Source of the DNA: Cryptomeria japonica
Taxonomy: Eukaryota; Streptophyta; Pinopsida; Cupressales; Cupressaceae
Reading direction: 5' to 3'
DNA: 64,000 nucleotides
Assembly: GCF_030272615.1 (NCBI RefSeq)
Contig: NC_081406.1
Coordinates: 234,897,922-234,961,921 of the forward strand
This document shows positions 57,895 through 64,000 of this stretch, piece after piece (the stretch's first letter is position 1; each line of letters opens with the position of its first letter). The notes beneath the pieces were generated by a model. It had not been told where the DNA came from and did not search any database. It saw nothing but the letters and a program-made list of their open reading frames with translations. The translations under genes and the position numbers were made by a program.

Positions 57895-59923
57895 AGAGTT
57901 GGTTGCAAACCTTGAGGCATTCCTTTGGGTGAACAGATTACCAATTTGAGGAGGGTTTCAAGTGTGTTCAATAGATAGTTGACAGAGAGGTAATTGAAAC
58001 TGTGTAGTTAGGTCACCGAGTTGAGGTGGTTGCACCAGAGCAAAGCGAGTTGATTCCATCGAGGAGGATGAACCTTAAAAGGTTCAAGAAGATAATGGAG
58101 GATTTCAATAATGAGATGAGGAATGAGATCCGAAATACATTGGCTAGTTTATAGAGGAATCCAACATCAGAGGATGAATTTGAAGAGGTAGGAGAAGAGC
58201 TTGAGGTTGAGGAAGCTAAAGGATTGGCAGATGAGGGAGAAGAAATATTTCTTAGAGAGGTGCTAAAAGTAAGCAAAGTTCATAAAGTTGAGGTTTCAAA
58301 CTTTTTGGGTTCACCAAATCCAAAAGACTTGATAGACTAGATGAAAGAGTTGGAGGACTACTTCAAGTTTGAAGATGTTAAAGACCCACAGAGAGTCTAG
58401 TTAGTACAAAATAAGTTGAGAGGTCATGCTACTTTATGATGGAAATAATTGTAGAGAGATAGAGTGGAGAAGAGTAATATGAAAATCATCCAATGGAGAC
58501 AAATGGTCGGGAGATTGAAGGCTAAATTCATTCCATGAGGACATGAGTATGGATTTGTTCAAGAGGTTGTAGAACTTGAAGCAGAAGGACATGAGTTTGA
58601 AGGAGTATACTAAATAATTCTACAAGGTGATGATAAGATCTAGACATCGAGAGATGGATAGGGAGAAGGTGGCTAGAGACATAAATAGACCAATTTAATA
58701 TTCAAGACAAGATGAATATGCTGAATATTTCTACAGTTTAGGAGGCTTATCAATATGCATTGAAGGTAGAAAATAAAATGAAGAGGATACAACAGAATGA
58801 CCCTAAGGGAAGAGAGAGACATGCAACAGATAGAGGACAGATGAGTGGTAGTATGGAGAAGAAGACTATTGAAGAACCAAAATAAAAATGGAGTATAGAA
58901 CCGAAGAAAAAGACACAAAGGAAAGGAGGTAGTAGTAAGGAGTTATTGGGTACATATTTCAAATGTGGGGAGACTGGACATAGAGCTAATGAATGTCCTC
59001 AGGGTAACATAGGAAAGGAAAGGAATCTCTTAGCATCTAAAGATCGAGAAACTGGAGTTGCAGATGAGAACATGATAGCATCAGAGTGGGGAGAATCCCT
59101 TATGTTTAGAATAGTCTTGATGGAGCAGAGAAAAGAAGAAACCAGACCTACTCAGAGGAAGAATATTTTTCAGACTATTTGCAAATCAGGAGGTAAGTGT
59201 TGCAAGGTTATTGTAGATAGTGGAAGTACTGAAAATTTGGTGTCAGGGGAGATGCTAGAGAAGCTTGGTTTGAAGAGGCTTGAAAACCCTTGTCCTTACA
59301 AGGCGATTTGGTTGCAAGATGATAATGTGGTAGAGGTGAGATAGTAGTGCTTGGTGAATTATTATATTGGGTCTTACAAGGATGAATTCTTATGTGATTT
59401 TTTGCCTATGAGTGTTTGTCATGTTTTACTAGGTAGACCTTGATAGATTGATAGGGGAGCTATTTATGATTCTAGTAAGAATTTGATCACTATTGAAAAG
59501 GATGGGCATAAGTTCACTTTGGTTTCTCTAAAGGAGAAGGAGAAGGAAGTGAATAACTTGAGTCTTGTGAAGAGTTGTTGTACTAAGAGATAGGTTGTAG
59601 AGGTTATACCAGATGTTGGTATGGAGCTCAAGAAGGATCATGTGGATGGATCTATTAGCAATTTGTCACCGGAAGACAACAAAGTTAGAGTTTTGGTGGT
59701 AGATAAGAAGAGTTCTAGTGGAAGAGATAGATTAGATTTATGGAAGAAAGGGAGTAATGGTAAGAGACAAAGTGCAGGTATGAGGAAAGGAGAAGGAGAA
59801 GTGGAAAAGAAGTTGGAGAATTCAGCTGAGTTAACAGAAGGGGTAAGGAGGAAGAATTTTGTAGATAAAGAGGACATTTGGATTAGAAATGAGGATGGGA
59901 TCTATATCTTGAATCCTTTTTAA
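57895..59923 (+). pseudogene. Gag and protease of the short-LTR Gypsy element
   Basis: Pieces in several frames: an acidic segment (EDEFEEVGEELEVEEAKG), the capsid start VEVSNFLGSPNPKDLID and LEDYFKFEDVKDPQ, then NLKQKDMSLKEYTK in another frame. The zinc knuckle reads YFKCGETGHRANEC, with Tyr for the first Cys (TGT to TAT). The protease has CCKVIVDSGSTENLVSG and a later LLGRP-like piece (CHVLLGRP). After it comes an open tail of about 100 residues, Lys/Glu-rich, ending at 59923. No RT follows. Confidence 0.8.
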
Positions 59924-60442
59924 TGTTCATGAGCTTCCTCTCATGGAACCTTTTTTCTACATAATGTGTCTAATGTAGGAGCATCCCCGGTCAATGAGCA
60001 ATCTTTCATCAACCAAAAATATTTCCTTTCAGTCTTGTTCTTGTTCTATTTCTATGTTTCTTCCAAAAAAAATTGTTCCTTTTTTGTTACGGATCATATT
60101 TCTAGTTTCCAGGTTGGTTCTTATTCTTTATTCTATATTTTCAATTCGTTTGGATCCTTTTTCTGGAAAGTTATCACTTCTAGATTGGTTGATCTTGGTT
60201 TTCAGAGTAGTTTTGAGCTTAACGGCTAGTTGGAGATTTATTAGCTTGCGGATTTGTTTGGCACCTTGATCAATGTTCCTTGATCCTTGATTGGTATTCT
60301 TTGGTGGTCCACACTTCATTTGTGTTCTTGGTGGAGGATATTTTTATTCTTTGGGTCCAACCTATTTTACATGCTTCATTTTCTTGTCTTGGGAAATGTA
60401 ATCCTTTTGTGACCAACCCAAATGTGTTTTGGATGCTATATA
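59924..60442 (+). other. Non-coding remainder between protease and 3' LTR
   Basis: Pyrimidine-rich sequence. Overlapping ORFs (59966-60269) are hydrophobic because of TTT/TTC runs and show no domain. I see no polypurine tract before 60443 and no pol remnant. Confidence 0.5.
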
Positions 60443-60742
60443 TGTTGTTATAATAAATTATTTAGGGGATAACGAGAAGTAACATGATGATATGATTCAT
60501 TTTTTGTAATTATAATATCATTTTGGATGTCTTGATGGATCATTTTCTGGAATATATTCTCTAATAATGCCTATAAGCTTGTATGTTTGCTTGCATGTTG
60601 TTAGCTTTATTTTAATGAATCTATGATACTGCAGATGTTTGATTCCACATTTTCTCTGTGTTGTTGTTTCTTCCATTGTGTTACTCTTTCTTCATGATCT
60701 AGATTATTCTCTTTGAGGACCCTCCAGACCATGGTTGCGTTA
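60443..60742 (+). repeat. 3' LTR of the short-LTR Gypsy (300 bp)
   Basis: Partner of 50573-50873. Its end GTTGCGTTA replaces GATGCATCA of the 5' copy, so the terminal CA has decayed or the edge is a few bases off. Confidence 0.7.
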
Positions 60743-62470
60743 TCTATCCTCAATGTTAACTACACAAAATGCTATAATAGACAACATAGAAATTGTTACC
60801 ACTAAGAATAATTCTATTATTTTATGGTGAGAGGCCGTGAGGGATAAATATGTGGATGGCTTGACCTATGATCAGGTGAAGGAGCTTGAGATATTTAATG
60901 CTAATATTGTCTCCATGTTTATTAATCCTCACACTAGACAACCAATGGATGCGAAAAAATAAAACTTTCCATCAAATGGTGTCAAAATGATGATATTGTG
61001 AAAAAAAAATTGGAATCGTCAGTGGATGTTTTTTGATAGACCATCAAACAACAATATCGATGTTCCATTCTACTTAATCAAAAAATTGTATGCTATTTTT
61101 TTTGGGCAATCATGTCAACTAATTTGACATAGAACCTCTCTAGGGTGTGGGGGGAGGTATGCCTTAGGATAGACTTGGGGAAGTTTGAGTATTACAAGGC
61201 CCATATGTTCCCCCTCCTCCCATTGATCCCCCACTTCCAATACAACATCCAAATATTATTGTCAAGGCAATGCCATGGACTATATCGATTATTCACTCTT
61301 TGAGTATCCTTTGGTTTCCCAAGTTGGGGTACTAGCTGAACCTTTTGGTGACGCTAGTAGTGGATTGGGTGGTGTTGACACATCCTCCTCATCTTCACAT
61401 ATTTGTGTGTTGCATACTTGTTCTATGTGTCATCAAGTATGCTTAGGTCCTCTTGGACAACCTTTTGATCCTCCCATAGACACAACTGATTATGAGGTGC
61501 ATCATATGGTCGATGCACTAGATGGTTATGGAAGGGACTAGATAGCACCATGGGAGTCCTCGCAAACTAGAGATGAGGAGGTACCTTCATCATACACTGA
61601 CGATATAGTGGTAAGACTTAACTTGTAATTTCATAGTGCATTTTATTAGAAATGAATATATATAAGAGATAATATTAAATACTAATGTCTATATACATGG
61701 TCTATTTAATAGTTGATGTTTCAATAATTATCATAGGTCTATGAGGACACCCTAACAACCATTTTCATTTGGCCTTGATAGCTATATTGTATATATTATT
61801 ACACCTAGTTGTTTACATTTTTAATTGTATACATGCTTGCCATTTACATTGTCATTAATTAAATTATATATTAACTTACATGTTTATCTTATTTTACTCT
61901 TGTAGGACACACATGGTATGAGTGCAGTGGAGTGTGATCCAGGCTCTAGAAGTGCAGTCAAAGATAGGGGAAAGGTAACTGAATAATTGAAATAAGAGTT
62001 TAAATAACTAATAATTATTATACATGTCTATATAGATTGTCACATACTTGTCATCTTTATGTACAGAGAATTTTTGGTTTCACATCCTTGTTAACTACAC
62101 CCACAAAACCTAAAGAAGCAGAAGAGATGCCTCAGGTACATGTGTTTATTTTATTTTTTGTTTAGTAGACTTAATTTGTTCCTATCATCAACAATTATAC
62201 ACTAACTTGTATCAATTTTATGTTTGTGAACATATATAGGTTGTCTATGAAAATCTTGATGACATCTCTTCTCTATCAAAGACATATTCTAGGACTCCTG
62301 ACCATCTTAAGAGAAGACATGGACATGAGGTAATGAAGAATTCAATTTTAGAGCTCAATTATAGTTCAATGTATATTTATTTTTATGTTAACATCTCGAA
62401 TGTAAATTATATAATATAACTAATCTCACCTATGGTTTGATTTTTCTTGTGCAAGATCATTCAAATCTAA
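60743..62470 (+). pseudogene. Exon-intron gene remnant of unknown function, 3' part well formed
   Basis: A degenerate first exon contains EAVRDKYVDGLTYDQVKELEIFNANI (near 60833-60910), a frameshift near 61250, and MDYIDYSLFEYPLVSQVGVL to TDDIV with one TAG. Then follow exons 61906-61974, 62067-62135, 62240-62329 and 62456-62470, each a whole number of codons (23, 23, 30, 5 with the stop), all phase 0 with GT-AG introns of 295, 92, 104 and 126 bases. They encode short Ser/Lys/Asp-rich peptides (for example HLKRRHGHE), ending IIQI-stop. I do not recognise the family. It could be a host gene fragment or the tail of a DNA transposon gene. Confidence 0.5.
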
Positions 62471-62731
62471 GGAGTGTTTTGAAGAGGATCGTTTTTGATG
62501 ATCTATCAATAGTTTAGGGTGTGATAGAGACATTTTGGGATAGTTACATGTCTAGTTGGCATGTGTATTTTGTATATGTACATACATTTACATATATGGA
62601 CATACATTTTATTTGAGTTGGCATTTATGTCATTTTTGTATTTGGACATACACTTGTAATTATTTGACAATTTGATATAATTTTTTCCTCATGTGAATGG
62701 CTTCATTCTTTGAAACTTTAATCTTGAATGT

Positions 62732-62737
62732 AATAAA
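62732..62737 (+). terminator. Possible poly(A) signal of the exon-intron gene
   Basis: AATAAA about 260 bases after the stop codon, in a T-rich 3' region with repeated acatacattt words. Consensus and position only. Confidence 0.4.
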
Positions 62738-62740
62738 GAA

Positions 62741-62999
62741 CACTGGTTAAATAATGAAAAATAGCATGTTATTTTTCTAATCTTGAGATTCGATATAATT
62801 TGTTCCATCTAAATCTTACGTGTTAAATTTGGTTGCCTTTGACAACTTCACCAAACTTAATGACCATATTGGTATTGCTATTAATCATAGTCCATGGATG
62901 ATGAATCATTTTTTGCCATAATTTAAGGAATAGATAGAATCCCAAACCATGATAAAAAAAATAAAAGTTACTTAACCTAAAAAGAGATTAGATTGCACT
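62741..62999. other. Spacer without recognisable feature
   Basis: AT-rich, no ORF and no repeat that I can see. Confidence 0.5.
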
Positions 63000-63860
63000 A
63001 ATGAAAAGTTGCAATAGAGCGAAATTCTCAATCTATCCATTGTGACCACAAACTGTTGGTTCCAACACATCTAGTTAGGAGTCTTTACCCTAGCCATGCT
63101 CCTATTTTTCCTCCCAACTTGGTCAAACACTTAGGGCCATATTGTAGTGATGCCATCCCTTCAGCACCCTAAGTGCGAAAAATTGTCAAACTTTGATAGG
63201 TTGTATCTAAAAATCCATGGCACTTGTGAATGATCCGTCTAAACCTACAAGGTCACATGAGGACCATCTACAATATTGTATCTCATATTTTCATGATTTG
63301 GAGTGGTTTTCTTAAGGAAGTGATATTTTAGTTGATGCAAAAATCATCAAATGCATTCAATGAAAAGTTGTAATGGAGCCAAATTATCGTTCTTCTTATC
63401 GTGGGCCCAAACCATTAGTTCCAACATGTCTATTTAGGTATTTTTTCTCTATCCATGCTCCTAATTTTCCTCCCTACTTGGTCAAATGCTCAGAATCATA
63501 CCATAGCAGCCCTTGAGCACCCTAAGTGCAAAAAATGTCAAACTTTAACAAGATGTATCTCAAAATCTGTGACACTTGTGAATGATCTGCCTATACCTAC
63601 AAGGTTATATGAGGGCCATCTATAATAGTGTGTCTTGTATTTTTATGATTCAGAGCAGTTTTCCCAAGGCAACTATTTTTTAGGTGACAAAAAAATCGTC
63701 ATATGTATTCAATGAAAAGTTTCAATAGAGCCAAATTCTCATTCATCTCTTTATGGGAAGGAACCATCAGTTTCAACGTCTGGTTAGGAATTTTTACCCT
63801 AGGCATACTCTTTTATTTCCTCCCTACTTGGTTGAACAATCAAGTTCATACCCTACCAAC
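63000..63860. repeat. Tandem repeat, unit about 355 bp, 2.4 copies
   Basis: Units begin AATGAAAAGTT at 63000, 63359 and 63711 (359, 352 and about 150 bases). Shared words: gagc(g/c)aaatt(c/a)tc, caccctaagtgc(g/a)aaaaa, acctacaaggt(c/t)a(c/t)atgagg. The third unit breaks off near 63840-63860. Non-coding, with satellite-like structure. Confidence 0.75.
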
Positions 63861-64000
63861 ACCCCAGTGAACCTTGGACAACCTAGACTAACAAGCCTAT
63901 ATTAAGTCGTAACGAACCTTAGAGAACCCTAATGAATTTATGGAAGCACTAATGACCATGATCATCATTATTTTAATATATTATAGACATACATAATTTC
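63861..64000. other. Right edge of the window, no feature
   Basis: Short direct words (gaaccttggacaacc, gaaccttagagaaccct) but no gene or element boundary seen. Confidence 0.4.

Larger units (their letters stand above)
50573..60742 (+). mobile_element. Short-LTR Ty3/Gypsy element with gag and protease only, hosting Copia B
   Basis: Matching 300-bp ends (50573-50873 and 60443-60742) flank a PBS, gag and protease on the plus strand. The PBS TGGTATC (50876-50882) is cut by Copia B and continues as AGAGTTGG after 57894. No RT, RNase H or integrase is found between the protease and the right LTR (59924-60442). The gag and protease resemble chromovirus proteins. No target duplication is visible at the outer ends (ATAAA against TCTAT). 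Confidence 0.7.

Noticed and set aside
59966-60319. Hydrophobic ORFs (plus) and a short Lys-rich ORF (minus) after the protease
   Set aside because: Pyrimidine-rich sequence gives Phe/Leu/Ser-rich frames in parallel; no pol or membrane protein family recognised.
1-64000. tRNA, rRNA, snoRNA genes, CRISPR arrays or bacterial operons
   Set aside because: None supported. The only tRNA-like sequence is the degenerate SINE head near 11815-11833, and the repeats present are LTRs and tandem duplications.

Overview
This window looks like intergenic DNA from a plant with a large, transposon-rich genome. A gymnosperm is my best guess, but that is inference. I found no clearly intact host gene, no rRNA or tRNA gene and no CRISPR array. 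About 95% of the sequence is made of LTR retrotransposons nested in one another, nearly all broken by in-frame stops. Most stops look like C-to-T or G-to-A changes, the usual trace of cytosine methylation and deamination in silenced plant repeats.

Layout from left to right. (1) 1-5370, minus: 5' half of a Ty3/Gypsy element of Tat/Ogre type (LTR, PBS, gag, protease), running off the left edge and inserted into (2) 5371-10520, plus: a Ty1/Copia element (gag, protease, integrase, reverse transcriptase, RNase H, 3' LTR). (3) 10521-11990: an older Copia-like LTR containing a tRNA-derived SINE. (4) 12001-14458: a decayed, coiled-coil-rich coding region that I do not recognise. (5) 14459-26549, plus: a gag-only element with LTRs of about 4.5 kb, a tRNA-Arg-type PBS and no pol; a solo LTR with a perfect target duplication sits inside its gag. 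(6) 26550-49181, plus: a Ty3/Gypsy element probably of the chromovirus clade, split inside its integrase by (7) 32133-49087, minus: an Athila-like element with gag, protease, RT/RNase H, integrase and a third ORF. The host/Athila junction was then tandemly duplicated (two units of about 5.19 kb), and one LTR carries a further 705-bp duplication. (8) 49182-50572: 3' end of another Copia. (9) 50573-60742, plus: a Gypsy element with LTRs of about 300 bp that keeps only gag and protease, with (10) a full-length Copia (50883-57889) inserted exactly in its primer-binding site.

(11) 60743-62740 is the only part that does not look like a retroelement: a degenerate 5' exon followed by four small phase-0 exons with GT-AG introns, a stop codon and a poly(A) signal. 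(12) 63000-63860 is a tandem repeat with a unit of about 355 bp.

The order of insertion can be read from the nesting. The Athila went into the Gypsy integrase (target duplication NGAAG) and the 5.19-kb duplication followed. The Copia at 50.9 kb is younger than the short-LTR Gypsy around it. The solo LTR is younger than the gag-only element. The Gypsy at 26.5 kb is younger than that element's 3' LTR. Repeat identities were judged by eye, not computed.
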